DNA of 64,000 nucleotides from the NCBI RefSeq assembly GCF_000374345.1, contig NZ_KB893976.1, positions 112,060 to 176,059 of the forward strand, read 5' to 3'. Below the pieces are notes generated by a model. That model saw only the letters and a list, made by a program, of their open reading frames with translations. It did not search any database and had not been told where the DNA came from. Positions 9,405 to 18,816 of the stretch are shown one piece after another (position 1 is the stretch's first letter; each line of letters starts with the position of its first letter). The stretch comes from Heyndrickxia acidiproducens DSM 23148. Lineage in GTDB: Bacteria > Bacillota > Bacilli > Bacillales > Bacillaceae_C. The translations under genes were made by a program, and so were the position numbers.

Positions 9405-10640
9405 TTGAAATTAATTGTCCAAAAATTTGGCGGTACATCTGTCCGTGACCATGATGCAAGAATGCATGCCAAGCATCATATTGAAAAGGCGCTTGAAGAA
9501 GGGTATAAGGCCGTTGTTGTTGTATCTGCGATGGGCAGGCAGGGCGAGCCGTACGCGACGGACACGCTTTTGTCGCTTGTCGGTGCATCCGGGACGCACT
9601 TATCTAAGCGCGAGCAGGATTTATTGTTGTCTACGGGAGAAATTATCTCCAGCCTCGTCTTTACCAATATGCTGAATGAACACGGCATAAAAGCATGCGC
9701 GCTGACCGGAGCACAGGCGGGTTTCCGCACGAATGCCGAGCATACAAACGCAAAGATCATTGACATGAAATGCGACCGGCTGCTGCGGGAACTGGATAGC
9801 CATGATGTTGTCGTTGTTGCCGGCTTCCAGGGCGCCGCAAAAAACGGTGATGTGACGACACTCGGGCGCGGCGGCAGCGATACGTCTGCAGCGGCGCTCG
9901 GGGCGAGTCTCCATGCGGAATGGATTGATATTTTCACTGATGTGGACGGCATCATGACAGCCGATCCGCGAATTGCCGAAAACGCCAGGAAATTGCCGGT
10001 TGTTACCTATAACGAAGTATGCAACATGGCGTATCAGGGTGCCAAAGTGATTCACCCGCGCGCCGTTGAAATTGCCATGCAGTCGAAGGTGCCAATCCGG
10101 ATCCGTTCCACATACTCCGAAGATATCGGTACAATTGTCACGTCTTTGAATCGCCAGAAAGTCGGCACCGATATAAAAGAACGCACTGTTACAGGCATTG
10201 CTTATGTCTCAAAAATTTCGCAAGTGAAAGTTTATGCAAAAGACGGGCAGTATGATTTGCAGTCAGAGGTATTTAAAGCAATGGCATCAGAAAATATCAG
10301 TGTCGATTTCATCAATATTTCACCAAACAGCGTGGTTTATACCATTTCGGAAGAGGTAGCCGACCATGCCGAAACCGTATTGAAAAAACTGGGGCATGCA
10401 CCGATCATTGAACGGGACTGCGCCAAAGTTTCGATTGTCGGTGCCGGCATTGCAGGCGTTCCGGGCGTGACGTACAAAATTGTCTCTGCGCTGTCTGAAA
10501 AAGGTATCCGTATTTTACAGTCCGCCGACAGCCATACAACCATTTGGGTACTTGTTAAACAAGAAGATCTTGTAACAGCTGTCAATGCCCTCCATGATGC
10601 CTTTAATCTGGAAAGCGAAGTATACAATATCCAAATGTAG
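9405..10640 (+). CDS. dapG: Aspartate kinase, diaminopimelate-type (aspartokinase I)
   Basis: DapG phosphorylates aspartate, the first step toward diaminopimelate, lysine and dipicolinate. I choose the TTG at 9405 because AGAGGTG (9392-9398) is well spaced from it and the protein then begins MKLIVQKFGGTSV, the family start; the GTG at 9396 lies within that ribosome site. The 411 residues comprise a kinase domain (about 1-245) and two C-terminal ACT domains, consistent with feedback by meso-diaminopimelate as known for B. subtilis DapG. dapA follows after 84 bases. Confidence 0.96.
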   Translation: MKLIVQKFGGTSVRDHDARMHAKHHIEKALEEGYKAVVVVSAMGRQGEPYATDTLLSLVGASGTHLSKREQDLLLSTGEIISSLVFTNMLNEHGIKACALTGAQAGFRTNAEHTNAKIIDMKCDRLLRELDSHDVVVVAGFQGAAKNGDVTTLGRGGSDTSAAALGASLHAEWIDIFTDVDGIMTADPRIAENARKLPVVTYNEVCNMAYQGAKVIHPRAVEIAMQSKVPIRIRSTYSEDIGTIVTSLNRQKVGTDIKERTVTGIAYVSKISQVKVYAKDGQYDLQSEVFKAMASENISVDFINISPNSVVYTISEEVADHAETVLKKLGHAPIIERDCAKVSIVGAGIAGVPGVTYKIVSALSEKGIRILQSADSHTTIWVLVKQEDLVTAVNALHDAFNLESEVYNIQM

Positions 10641-10724
10641 ATAGGACTGTTTATCAGGTTTTCTTGACGATAGTTTTAAGCGGCTGCTTTTTTTTCGTGT
10701 GCAGCCAAATGAAGGAGTGTCAGT

Positions 10725-11600
10725 ATGAGCCATTTTGGAAAAGTTGCAACCGCTATGGTTACACCTTTTGACCATAAAGGGAATTTGGACTTGCAAAAAA
10801 CAACACAGCTTGTGAATTATTTAATTAATAACGGCACAGATACCCTTGTCATTGCCGGGACAACCGGGGAATCGCCGACCTTGTCGAGTGAAGAAAAAAT
10901 CGCGCTTTTTAAGCATGTTGTTAAAGCAGCCGGCGGACGGGTACCAGTCGTTGCAGGAACCGGCAGCAACAACACACATGCTTCAATTGAACTGACAAAA
11001 AGGGCGGAAGAATGCGGTGTGGATGCGGTTATGGTCGTCGCGCCTTACTACAATAAGCCAAACCAGGCCGGCATTTATGCCCATTTTAAAGCAATTGCCG
11101 AGTCTACTGCGCTTAAAGTGCTGATGTATAATATTCCGGGGCGCTCGGTTATTAATATCGAACCGGAAACCATCATTGAACTCTCCAAAATTCCGAATAT
11201 CGCGGCCGTAAAAGAAGCAAGCGGGAATTTGGATGCAATGGCTGAAATTATCACGCAAACAGATGACGATTTTGACCTGTACACCGGCGATGACGGTTTA
11301 ACCGTACCCGTGCTTTCAATCGGCGGCACGGGTGTGATTTCGGTTGCTTCCCATGTCGCCGGCCTGAAAATGCAGGAAATGGTGCAGGCGTTTTTTGCCG
11401 GAAATATCGCGAAAGCAGCGCAAATGCACCGCAGCCTGCTGCCGTTGATGCGCGGCTTATTTGCAGCGCCAAGCCCGGTGCCGGTCAAAACGGCCTTGCA
11501 GATGAGGGGAATGGATGTCGGTGGTGTCCGGCTTCCGCTCGTTCCATTGACAAATGAAGAAAGAAGCACACTGCTCCAACTGTTAACTGCTGCAGATTAA
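10725..11600 (+). CDS. dapA: 4-hydroxy-tetrahydrodipicolinate synthase
   Basis: DapA condenses pyruvate with aspartate semialdehyde. The 291-residue TIM-barrel protein has the Schiff-base lysine K163 in AVKEASGNLD, the catalytic tyrosine Y135 in MYNIPGR and the AGTTGES loop (44-50). The ATG follows GAAGGAGTG. A hairpin GGCTGC/GCAGCC with a T-rich loop (10682-10706) lies just before the ribosome site. The product feeds lysine and cell wall synthesis and, in sporulation, DpaAB. Confidence 0.98.
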   Translation: MSHFGKVATAMVTPFDHKGNLDLQKTTQLVNYLINNGTDTLVIAGTTGESPTLSSEEKIALFKHVVKAAGGRVPVVAGTGSNNTHASIELTKRAEECGVDAVMVVAPYYNKPNQAGIYAHFKAIAESTALKVLMYNIPGRSVINIEPETIIELSKIPNIAAVKEASGNLDAMAEIITQTDDDFDLYTGDDGLTVPVLSIGGTGVISVASHVAGLKMQEMVQAFFAGNIAKAAQMHRSLLPLMRGLFAAPSPVPVKTALQMRGMDVGGVRLPLVPLTNEERSTLLQLLTAAD

Positions 11601-11613
11601 TATCATGCAGACG

Positions 11614-11645
11614 AACCCTTTCCGTACAGACGGAAAGGGTTTTTA
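11614..11645 (+). terminator. Terminator after dapA
   Basis: AACCCTTTCCGT and ACGGAAAGGGTT flank a 4-base loop, followed by TTTTA. Confidence 0.92.
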
Positions 11646-12032
11646 ATTGAAAACAGGTGAATAAAACATCGTGTTCATTGACCAAACAGTCCCTTTTCGG
11701 TTAAGCTATACATAAGAGAAAGGAACGGACAGTAGTTTATTTGTGAAAACATGATTTGTGAACGTCATTACGGATAGGATTAGAAACGGTAATCGCAAAA
11801 TACCGGGAGCCTGCATAACTGCGGCGGCGGCCCCTATAGAGTTGCTTTCTTCATACTGAATATGTAACAAAAGCTGCATTTTACACATGAGGAGTTTTCG
11901 GCTTTCTTTCTTCATGGTACACATTCATGGTGAACAGCCAGCCCATATAGAACCCCGCAAACCCTATTCTTAAATGATATTCAACGAATGATTCCTACTC
12001 TATATTTTTGACAACTCGGGAGGAATAATAAT
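11646..12032. other. 387-base gap before rnjB without a recognised gene
   Basis: No convincing protein gene is seen on either strand: the ORFs present are short, lack ribosome sites and have no recognisable composition. A GC-rich run at 11811-11840 stands out from the AT-rich surroundings. I could not identify a convincing SigmaA promoter. The rnjB ribosome site lies at 12019-12024. Confidence 0.5.
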
Positions 12033-13703
12033 TTGACCAGAGAAAAGAACGAAACCATCAAGGTGATTCCTTTAGGAGGAATTGGAGAAGTCGGTAAAAA
12101 TTTATATGTGGCTGAAATTGATCAGGAGATTTTTGTATTGGATACCGGGCTGATGTTTCCGGAAGATGAGATGCTTGGCATTGATATCGTTATCCCGGAT
12201 TTTTCTTATCTTTTAGAGAACAAGCATAAAATAAAGGGGATTTTCCTCACCCACGGTCATGAAGACGCGATCGGTGCGCTGCCATACATCCTGATGAAGC
12301 TGAATGTTCCGGTATATGCGACAAAATTGACACTTGCCCTTGCAAAGGAAAAAGTAAAAGAAGTCAAACTGAAGAAAAATATCCGCTTTATAGAAATCCA
12401 TGCGGACAGTGTGCTCCATTTTGATTCAGCAGATATTCGATTCTTTAAAACCACGCACAGTATCCCGGATTCGGTCGGGATCTGCATTTCCACATCAGAA
12501 GGGAATATTGTGTACACAGGCGATTTTAAATTCGACCAGGAAATTACCGGGAATTACCGTTCCGAAATCGGAAAAATGGCCAATATCGGGGATGAAGGCG
12601 TACTGCTTTTGCTTTCAGACAGCACAGAAGCAGAACATCCCGGCTTTACGATCCATGAATCTGTGATTGCTGAAGAAATCGCCGATGCTTTTTATGACGC
12701 AAAAGGCAGGATTATCATTGCCAGCTTTGCTTCCAATTTGATCAGGGTCCAGCAAATCCTTGATTCAGCCCATAAAACGCATCGTAAAGTGGCAATTGTC
12801 GGAAATTACTTGGAAAAATTATATAAAATTGCATTAAAATCAGGCTATTTAAAAGCCCAAAGCACCGATTTGATCATCCCGGTGCAGGACATCTCCAAAT
12901 ATCCGGACTCCCGACTGGTCATTTTGACGACCGGCAGCCAGGGAGAACCGTTTCTGGTTCTGCAAAAAATGGCGAGAAGAGCCCATAAACAAATAAATAT
13001 CCAAAAAGGCGATACGGTCTTTCTCGCGATGACGCCGTCCCCGGGAATGGAACTATTCATGGCCAGAACGATCGATATGCTGTACCGCGCCGGGGCGAAT
13101 GTCTATTCAAGCAAACGGAAAATTCATGTCACAGGCCATGGCTGCCAGGAAGATTTAAAACTGATGCTCAATCTCATGAAGCCGAAATATTTCCTGCCTG
13201 TCCAGGGTGAATACAGAAGCTTGTATGCGCATGCGAAACTGGCAAACCAGATTGGCATTCCAAAAGAGTCGGTCATCATCTCCAGTAACGGTGAAGTCAT
13301 TGAATATAAGCATGAGAAGCTGTCCATCAGCGGGCGTGTCGCCTCGGGCAATATTTTAATCGACGGGATTGGTGTCGGGGATGTCGGCAATATTGTGTTG
13401 CGGGACCGGCGGCTGCTCTCGCAGGACGGAATTTTAATCGTGGTCGTGACTTTAAACAGGAGACGGAAATACATTGCTGCCGGGCCGGAAATCATTTCCA
13501 GGGGGTTCGTATATGTGCGTGAATCCGAGAAGCTGATCAATGATTCAGCGAACCTGGTGAAAGAAGTCACAGAAAAAAATATGGCAAAGGAATCTTTTGA
13601 CTGGACAAGTATTAAGCAGGATATACGTGACCATTTAAGCTCATTCCTGTACGAACAAACAAAACGGCGCCCGATGATTCTTCCGATTATTATGGAAGTT
13701 TAA
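12033..13703 (+). CDS. rnjB: Ribonuclease J2
   Basis: This 556-residue metallo-beta-lactamase/beta-CASP RNase is the partner of RNase J1 in mRNA decay and rRNA maturation. The metal motif reads HGHEDAIGALP (from H74), with alanine where RNase J1 has the second motif histidine (HGHEDH). That matches the weak or accessory activity known for J2. A C-terminal domain follows the beta-CASP region. The TTG start follows GGGAGGAAT. Neighbours dapA and tepA match B. subtilis ymfA. Confidence 0.95.
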   Translation: MTREKNETIKVIPLGGIGEVGKNLYVAEIDQEIFVLDTGLMFPEDEMLGIDIVIPDFSYLLENKHKIKGIFLTHGHEDAIGALPYILMKLNVPVYATKLTLALAKEKVKEVKLKKNIRFIEIHADSVLHFDSADIRFFKTTHSIPDSVGICISTSEGNIVYTGDFKFDQEITGNYRSEIGKMANIGDEGVLLLLSDSTEAEHPGFTIHESVIAEEIADAFYDAKGRIIIASFASNLIRVQQILDSAHKTHRKVAIVGNYLEKLYKIALKSGYLKAQSTDLIIPVQDISKYPDSRLVILTTGSQGEPFLVLQKMARRAHKQINIQKGDTVFLAMTPSPGMELFMARTIDMLYRAGANVYSSKRKIHVTGHGCQEDLKLMLNLMKPKYFLPVQGEYRSLYAHAKLANQIGIPKESVIISSNGEVIEYKHEKLSISGRVASGNILIDGIGVGDVGNIVLRDRRLLSQDGILIVVVTLNRRRKYIAAGPEIISRGFVYVRESEKLINDSANLVKEVTEKNMAKESFDWTSIKQDIRDHLSSFLYEQTKRRPMILPIIMEV

Positions 13704-13709
13704 CAAAAC

Positions 13710-13757
13710 CCGCCCTGTTTTTGGCAGTTTGGCTGCCGAAAACGGGGTGTTTTTTTG
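13710..13757 (+). terminator. Terminator after rnjB
   Basis: CCCGCCCTGTTTTTGGCAG pairs imperfectly with CTGCCGAAAACGGGGTG and is followed by a T-run. Confidence 0.8.
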
Positions 13758-13827
13758 TTTTACGAATTCTTCCGCCTGAATCGGTAAACCCAAAAAGAAT
13801 GAATGAAAAACTACCGCAGGCAAATAA

Positions 13828-13895
13828 TAAAGCGGAAAGGCGCCTGTACGAAGGCTGCAAGGCTGGGCGATGCGAAGCAGGCCTGCAGCTAAAAA
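13828..13895. repeat. Degenerate dispersed repeat copy (rnjB-tepA)
   Basis: The stretch starts AAAGCGGAAAGGCGCCTGTACG and contains a GCCTG (13842-13846) / CAGGC (13878-13882) stem. It resembles the second element unit at about 26136 (AAAGCGGAGGCGACTGTAC). Both look like members of a Bacillaceae intergenic repeat family. Confidence 0.45.
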
Positions 13896-13918
13896 TTGGT
13901 TAAAGGGGTTTTATAAAT

Positions 13919-14656
13919 ATGACGGACCAGCAAATGCCAAATAAAGAAGATCAAAAAGATAATCATTCTTCTGCACTTATAGAAAAAATCCAGCAGCTCG
14001 GGCAAACGAATGTCCCGCAGCTGGCCCAGGACTCCAACATCCATTGCTTAACCATTGTTGGCCAGATAGAAGGCCATTTGCAACTGCCGCCCCAAAATAA
14101 AACAACAAAATATGAACATCTGATTCCCCAACTTGTCGCCATCGAACAGAACTCCAAAATTGAGGGGTTACTGGTCATTCTCAACACAGTCGGCGGGGAT
14201 GTGGAAGCAGGCCTGGCCATTTCTGAAATGCTTGCTTCCCTTTCCAAGCCGACCGTATCCATCGTATTAGGCGGCGGTCATTCTATTGGTGTGCCCATTG
14301 CCGTCTCCTGCACATATTCCTTCATCGCCGAAACGGCAACCATGACGATTCATCCGATCAGGCTGACAGGGCTTGTGATCGGGGTGCCGCAAAGCTTTGA
14401 GTATCTGGATAAAATGCAGGAACGCGTCACCAAGTTTGTTACCCGGCATTCAAAAGTGGATGAAGAAGTGTTTAAAGACCTGATGTTTGCAAAAGGGAAC
14501 TTAACGAGGGATATCGGCACAAATATTGTCGGCCATGAAGCAGTGAAATATGGGCTGATCGATGAAGTGGGCGGGATTGGCAAAGCTTTGAAAAAACTGG
14601 TTGAAATGATTGAAGAAAACCGCAGCGAAAGTGATCAGGAAGGGATGATCCAATGA
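13919..14656 (+). CDS. tepA: TepA, ClpP-like protease of the translocation-enhancing family
   Basis: A 245-residue ClpP/crotonase-fold protein with the nucleophile region GGGHSIGVP (Ser122) and a candidate catalytic histidine in TMTIHPIR (His145). TepA was first described as stimulating protein export in B. subtilis and has since been linked to spore protein breakdown at germination. No signal peptide is present. The stop overlaps the ylzJ start by 4 bases. It lies between rnjB and spoIIIE, as in B. subtilis. Confidence 0.94.
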   Translation: MTDQQMPNKEDQKDNHSSALIEKIQQLGQTNVPQLAQDSNIHCLTIVGQIEGHLQLPPQNKTTKYEHLIPQLVAIEQNSKIEGLLVILNTVGGDVEAGLAISEMLASLSKPTVSIVLGGGHSIGVPIAVSCTYSFIAETATMTIHPIRLTGLVIGVPQSFEYLDKMQERVTKFVTRHSKVDEEVFKDLMFAKGNLTRDIGTNIVGHEAVKYGLIDEVGGIGKALKKLVEMIEENRSESDQEGMIQ

Positions 14657-14868
14657 TTCTTTACACGCTGATGCCGCAGGAACTGATTTTTCCGGAAGAC
14701 CCGGCCGTTTATTCAAAATTTGAAGCTGTCCAATACCAGGGAGTCCCGATTTTGGCCGAACAAATGGAGGAGGGATACCGGATTGTAAGAATTTTGAGCA
14801 GCAACCCGTACGATTTTTTGCATCCGGATCTCGCACCCGGCAATGTCATCTCTCATTCCGGTTTTTGA
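14653..14868 (+). CDS. ylzJ: YlzJ-like small protein
   Basis: A 71-residue protein starting [16 protein letters not shown], which fits the YlzJ-like family found only between tepA and spoIIIE in Bacillaceae. It overlaps tepA (ATGA junction), so it is probably co-translated with it. Function is unknown. Confidence 0.88.
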   Translation: MILYTLMPQELIFPEDPAVYSKFEAVQYQGVPILAEQMEEGYRIVRILSSNPYDFLHPDLAPGNVISHSGF

Positions 14869-14896
14869 AAGAAATTCCTCTATTGGCAGTTGGTTA

Positions 14897-14905
14897 TGTT
14901 ATAAT
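14897..14905 (+). promoter_or_regulatory. Extended -10 promoter for spoIIIE
   Basis: TGTTATAAT (TATAAT at 14900-14905) has a TGn extension and no clear -35. Predicted start near 14912 is only a few bases before the hairpin at 14918. Confidence 0.5.
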
Positions 14906-14917
14906 ATCAATAAAAGA

Positions 14918-14942
14918 AGCAGCCAGGATTGGCTGCTTTCTT
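14918..14942 (+). terminator. Terminator-like hairpin between ylzJ and spoIIIE
   Basis: AGCAGCCA (14918-14925) and TGGCTGCT (14930-14937) form a perfect 8-pair stem with a GGAT loop, followed by TTCTTAC. It should end the tepA-ylzJ transcript. For transcripts starting near 14912 it would instead be a 5'-terminal hairpin on spoIIIE mRNA. Confidence 0.6.
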
Positions 14943-15017
14943 ACAATATTTTACTTTTTAATCCCGATTTTACTTTTTAATCCCGGCGGAAATAGCGGTT
15001 TTCATGAGGGTGATAAA

Positions 15018-17384
15018 ATGGCAAAAAGAAAACGCAGAAGAAAAAAGGCCGCAGAGCAGTTTAAAATAGATTTAAAGTTTGAGTTAATCGGGCTGATAAT
15101 CATTGCATTATGCATATTTACGCTTTACGATATTGGCAAAACGGGAACAACTTTCATTCTGCTTTTCCGGTTTTTCTTTGGCAGGCTGTACTGGTTTGCT
15201 GTCTGCACACTAATTGCACTGGCCGGATATTTAATTATTAAAAGAAAGTGGCCGCAGTTTTTCAGTATTCGTTTAACCGGACTCTACCTGCTGATTGCCG
15301 ATATTCTATTATACTTGCATGTTAAAATGATGGAAGTTTTAGCAAATGTACATGAGCTGGACGGCAACAGTGTAGTGATGAATACGCTCAGGATCTGGCA
15401 TAAAGAAGAACAGATCTGGTGGCAGATTGTCCTCGGGCATTCCGTCCATGGCGGCCTGTTCAGCAATGATTTGGGCGGCGGCATGGCCGGGGCTGTTCTT
15501 TATGCCGCCTCACATTTTCTGTTTGATGAAGCAGGAACAAAAATCCTCTGTGTCGTGCTTTTTATCATGGCAATGATGCTGATGACCGGAAAATCGATCA
15601 GCCCGTTTCTTGAAAAATTGTCTGTAAATTTTTATGCGTTTTTGAAAAAGCAGTGGGGACAATCGAAAGAAGCGTTCTCCGAATGGAAGGAAAGAAAAAA
15701 GCAAAAGAAAGCGGATCAACAGGGGAGGCGCAAGAAGCAGGCGGATCCCAATCCCATTCCGCCTGTACCGGAGCCGGATGAGCAGCAGGCGCTGGCAGCT
15801 GCGCAAACGGAGGCGCCCGCTCCCATCATCTCGAGCTTTACGGAGCAGTACGCCCGCGAAGGGGATAAGCAGGAACAGGCAGGAGCGGAAAAAGCGAAAC
15901 CGGAAGATCCTGAAGAAGACAATTCACCGCCTATTAAATTTACGGAATATGAAAATGAAGACTACCAGCTGCCGCCGATTACTTTATTAAAACGGCCGCG
16001 GGCAGCCGACCAAAGCAAAGAGTATAAAGCAATTCACGCTAATGCCGCAAAGCTGGAGCGGACGTTTCAAAGCTTCGGGGTAAAAGCGCGGGTGACCCAG
16101 GTGCACCTCGGGCCGGCCGTCACCAAATACGAAGTGCATCCTGATATCGGCGTTAAAGTTAGTAAAATTGTCAGTTTAAGTGATGATATCGCTTTGGCAC
16201 TGGCTGCGAAAGATATCCGGATGGAAGCGCCGATCCCGGGAAAATCAGCAATCGGGATTGAAGTGCCGAATACGGAGGTGGCAGTCGTATCGCTGCGGGA
16301 AGTCCTCGAAGGAAGGGAAAGCGAACATCCGGCTTCCAAACTGCAAATCGGTTTGGGCCGGGATATTACAGGGCAGGCGGTGCTGGCGGAATTGAATAAA
16401 ATGCCGCACTTACTTGTGGCCGGCGCGACCGGAAGCGGGAAAAGTGTCTGTATCAACGGTATCATTACAAGCATTTTAATGCGGGCAAAGCCGCATGAAG
16501 TCAAGTTAATGATGATTGACCCGAAAATGGTTGAGTTGAATGTCTACAACGGTGTTCCGCATCTGCTTGCCCCCGTGGTTACCAATCCGAAACGGGCATC
16601 GCAGGCCTTGAAAAAGGTGGTCAACGAAATGGAAAGAAGGTATGAGCTTTTTTCCCACACCGGTACGCGCAACATTGAAGGGTATAACGACCATGTACGG
16701 AAGAGCAATGTTGAAACAGGGGAAAAACAGCCGCTATTGCCGTATATTGTTGTAATCATTGATGAGCTGGCCGATTTAATGATGGTAGCCTCAGGCGATG
16801 TCGAAGATTCTATTACAAGGCTTTCTCAAATGGCCCGTGCAGCCGGCATCCACCTTATTATTGCAACACAGCGGCCGTCTGTTGATGTCATCACCGGTGT
16901 GATTAAGGCCAATATTCCATCGAGAATTGCGTTTGCCGTATCTTCTTCGACCGATTCCAGAACCATTTTGGATATGGGCGGCGCGGAAAAACTGCTTGGC
17001 AGAGGGGATATGCTGTTCCTCCCAGTCGGGGCATCGAAACCGGTCCGGGTTCAGGGCGCGTTCCTTTCAGACGAAGAAGTTGAAGAAGTAGTTGACTTTG
17101 TCATATCCCAGCAAAAAGCGCAGTATCAGGAAGAAATGATTCCGGAAGATGTCCAGGATCATGTGCAGGAAGTTGACGATGATTTATACGATGAAGCTGT
17201 ATTGCTGGTTTCCGAAATGCAGACTGCTTCCGTTTCCATGCTGCAAAGGCGTTTTCGCATCGGCTATACAAGAGCGGCAAGGCTGATTGACGCCATGGAG
17301 GCAAGGGGGATTGTCGGCCCCTACGAAGGCAGCAGGCCGCGTGCTGTCCTGATTCCGAAACCGTCGGAAGAACAAAGCTCCTAA
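15018..17384 (+). CDS. spoIIIE: DNA translocase SpoIIIE (FtsK family)
   Basis: SpoIIIE pumps the chromosome into the forespore through the polar septum and clears trapped DNA at division. The ATG at 15018, after GAGGGTG, gives [10 protein letters not shown] and 788 residues, the family length; the longer upstream frame runs through the hairpin and is rejected. Order: basic N-terminus, four membrane segments (about 20-180), an acidic linker, the RecA-like motor with Walker A GATGSGKS near residue 474, and a C-terminal gamma winged helix (about 725-785) that reads chromosome polarity sequences. Confidence 0.98.
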   Translation: MAKRKRRRKKAAEQFKIDLKFELIGLIIIALCIFTLYDIGKTGTTFILLFRFFFGRLYWFAVCTLIALAGYLIIKRKWPQFFSIRLTGLYLLIADILLYLHVKMMEVLANVHELDGNSVVMNTLRIWHKEEQIWWQIVLGHSVHGGLFSNDLGGGMAGAVLYAASHFLFDEAGTKILCVVLFIMAMMLMTGKSISPFLEKLSVNFYAFLKKQWGQSKEAFSEWKERKKQKKADQQGRRKKQADPNPIPPVPEPDEQQALAAAQTEAPAPIISSFTEQYAREGDKQEQAGAEKAKPEDPEEDNSPPIKFTEYENEDYQLPPITLLKRPRAADQSKEYKAIHANAAKLERTFQSFGVKARVTQVHLGPAVTKYEVHPDIGVKVSKIVSLSDDIALALAAKDIRMEAPIPGKSAIGIEVPNTEVAVVSLREVLEGRESEHPASKLQIGLGRDITGQAVLAELNKMPHLLVAGATGSGKSVCINGIITSILMRAKPHEVKLMMIDPKMVELNVYNGVPHLLAPVVTNPKRASQALKKVVNEMERRYELFSHTGTRNIEGYNDHVRKSNVETGEKQPLLPYIVVIIDELADLMMVASGDVEDSITRLSQMARAAGIHLIIATQRPSVDVITGVIKANIPSRIAFAVSSSTDSRTILDMGGAEKLLGRGDMLFLPVGASKPVRVQGAFLSDEEVEEVVDFVISQQKAQYQEEMIPEDVQDHVQEVDDDLYDEAVLLVSEMQTASVSMLQRRFRIGYTRAARLIDAMEARGIVGPYEGSRPRAVLIPKPSEEQSS

Positions 17385-17426
17385 AGCTTTAGCAGAGAAA
17401 ACTGCAAGCTTTAGGAGCTTTTTTTC
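17374..17426 (+). terminator. Terminator after spoIIIE
   Basis: AAAGCTCCTAAAGCTT and AAGCTTTAGGAGCTTT pair across a 16-base loop and are followed by a T-run. The stem overlaps the spoIIIE stop codon. Confidence 0.92.
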
Positions 17427-17550
17427 GACAAAATTATAAATTGTTGTTTATTTCATAATTCAAAAATGATATGCTAATTTTGGCGAGCAGGATAGCGGTA
17501 CAGACAGCATTGTACGGTTATCTGCCAAAAAAATCCCGGGGGGGACTATT

Positions 17551-18612
17551 GTGAAAAAGCGTATATTCGGTTTAGCACTCGTAATGGCGTTAGCAGCAGG
17601 AATGCTTCTGGCTGCTTGCGGATCAAACGGCAATTCAAGCGGCGATAAGGACAAGTTCACGGTTGCCCTGGTAACAGATACGGGCGGCATTGATGACCGC
17701 TCTTTTAACCAATCTGCATGGGAAGGCATGCAGCAATTCGGCAAAGACAATCACTTGAAAAAAGGGAAGGGCGGTTACGATTATCTCCAGTCCAAATCAG
17801 ACGCGGACTATATGACGAACTTAAACACCGCTGTCCGGAACGGGTTCGATCTGGTATACGGTGTCGGCTATAAATTGCAGCCGGCGATTGAGAAAATTGC
17901 TGATCAGCGTAAAAATAAAAACTTTGCGATCATTGACAGCGTGATTACCGGAAAGAAAAACGTAGCAAGCATTACTTTTAAAGAGCAGGAAGGTTCATTC
18001 CTTGTCGGGGTGGTTGCAGGGATGGCAACAAAATCGAATAAAATCGGTTTTGTCGGTGGAACGGATAGTGATCTGATCAATAAATTCGCAGCCGGGTTTA
18101 AAGCCGGTGTGAAGGCAGTGAATCCAAAAGCCAGCGTGCAAATCCAATATGTCGGCTCTTTTGATGATGCCAGCAAAGGGTCGTCCATTGCTTCTGCCAT
18201 GTATAAATCAGGTGTTGATGTAATTTATCATGCAGCAGGGGGAAGCGGCAAAGGCGTCTTTACTGAAGCGAAAAACATTAAGCAAAGCAATCCAAATAAA
18301 GAAGTATGGGTAGTCGGAGTTGACCGCGACCAGGCTGACGAAGGCCAGGTAACAGCCAATGGAAAAGATTACAATGTTACTTTGACATCTATGGTTAAAC
18401 GTGTAGACAAATCGGTTATCGACTTATCTGCAAAAGCAAAAGCAGGTAACTTCCCGGGCGGAAAAACAATTGTTTACGGTTTGAAAGAAGACGGGATCGG
18501 CATTGCGCCAACACAGGACAATTTAACGCCTGAAATGAAATCCGCAGTGAAAACATGGAAAGAAAAAATTATTAACGGGGATGTTACAGTCCCGGATAAA
18601 TTATCTAAATAA
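17551..18612 (+). CDS. nupN: BMP-family nucleoside-binding lipoprotein
   Basis: The solute receptor of a nucleoside ABC importer. The 353-residue protein has a lipoprotein signal with lipobox LAAC (Cys23) and a BMP domain ([20 protein letters not shown]). The GTG start follows a GGGGGG run. It matches B. subtilis YufN (NupN), which binds nucleosides with NupOPQ as the transporter. Here the operon sits between spoIIIE and ymfF, unlike B. subtilis 168. A strong hairpin without a T-run separates it from nupO and may raise receptor mRNA relative to the rest. Confidence 0.93.
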   Translation: MKKRIFGLALVMALAAGMLLAACGSNGNSSGDKDKFTVALVTDTGGIDDRSFNQSAWEGMQQFGKDNHLKKGKGGYDYLQSKSDADYMTNLNTAVRNGFDLVYGVGYKLQPAIEKIADQRKNKNFAIIDSVITGKKNVASITFKEQEGSFLVGVVAGMATKSNKIGFVGGTDSDLINKFAAGFKAGVKAVNPKASVQIQYVGSFDDASKGSSIASAMYKSGVDVIYHAAGGSGKGVFTEAKNIKQSNPNKEVWVVGVDRDQADEGQVTANGKDYNVTLTSMVKRVDKSVIDLSAKAKAGNFPGGKTIVYGLKEDGIGIAPTQDNLTPEMKSAVKTWKEKIINGDVTVPDKLSK

Positions 18613-18622
18613 TGTTTGACGG

Positions 18623-18652
18623 CACGGGGTTGGTTTTCGAACCGACCCCGTG
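18623..18652 (+). promoter_or_regulatory. Intra-operon hairpin between nupN and nupO
   Basis: CACGGGGTTGGTT (18623-18635) and AACCGACCCCGTG (18640-18652) make a 13-pair stem with a TTCG tetraloop. No T-run follows. The likely role is to block 3' exonucleases or to allow partial termination; this is inferred from position. Confidence 0.75.
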
Positions 18653-18816
18653 TTGAAAATTATTGTAAAATTAAAATCATTTTTATATTCATGGCCACAA
18701 ACCCGGGTATATATTCCCCGGAAACAATTGCCTTATCGGAGCGGAAATCATAACAAGATTTCGCTTGGTCAAATATTTCGCTTAGTCCTGACAATGACCT
18801 TTAAGGAGTGAACAGG

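Noticed and set aside
10641..10724. Possible lysine riboswitch before dapA
   Set aside because: The gap is too short and lacks the lysine aptamer motifs; only a simple hairpin is present.
11706..11924. 72-codon minus frame before rnjB
   Set aside because: No ribosome site or promoter and no family resemblance.
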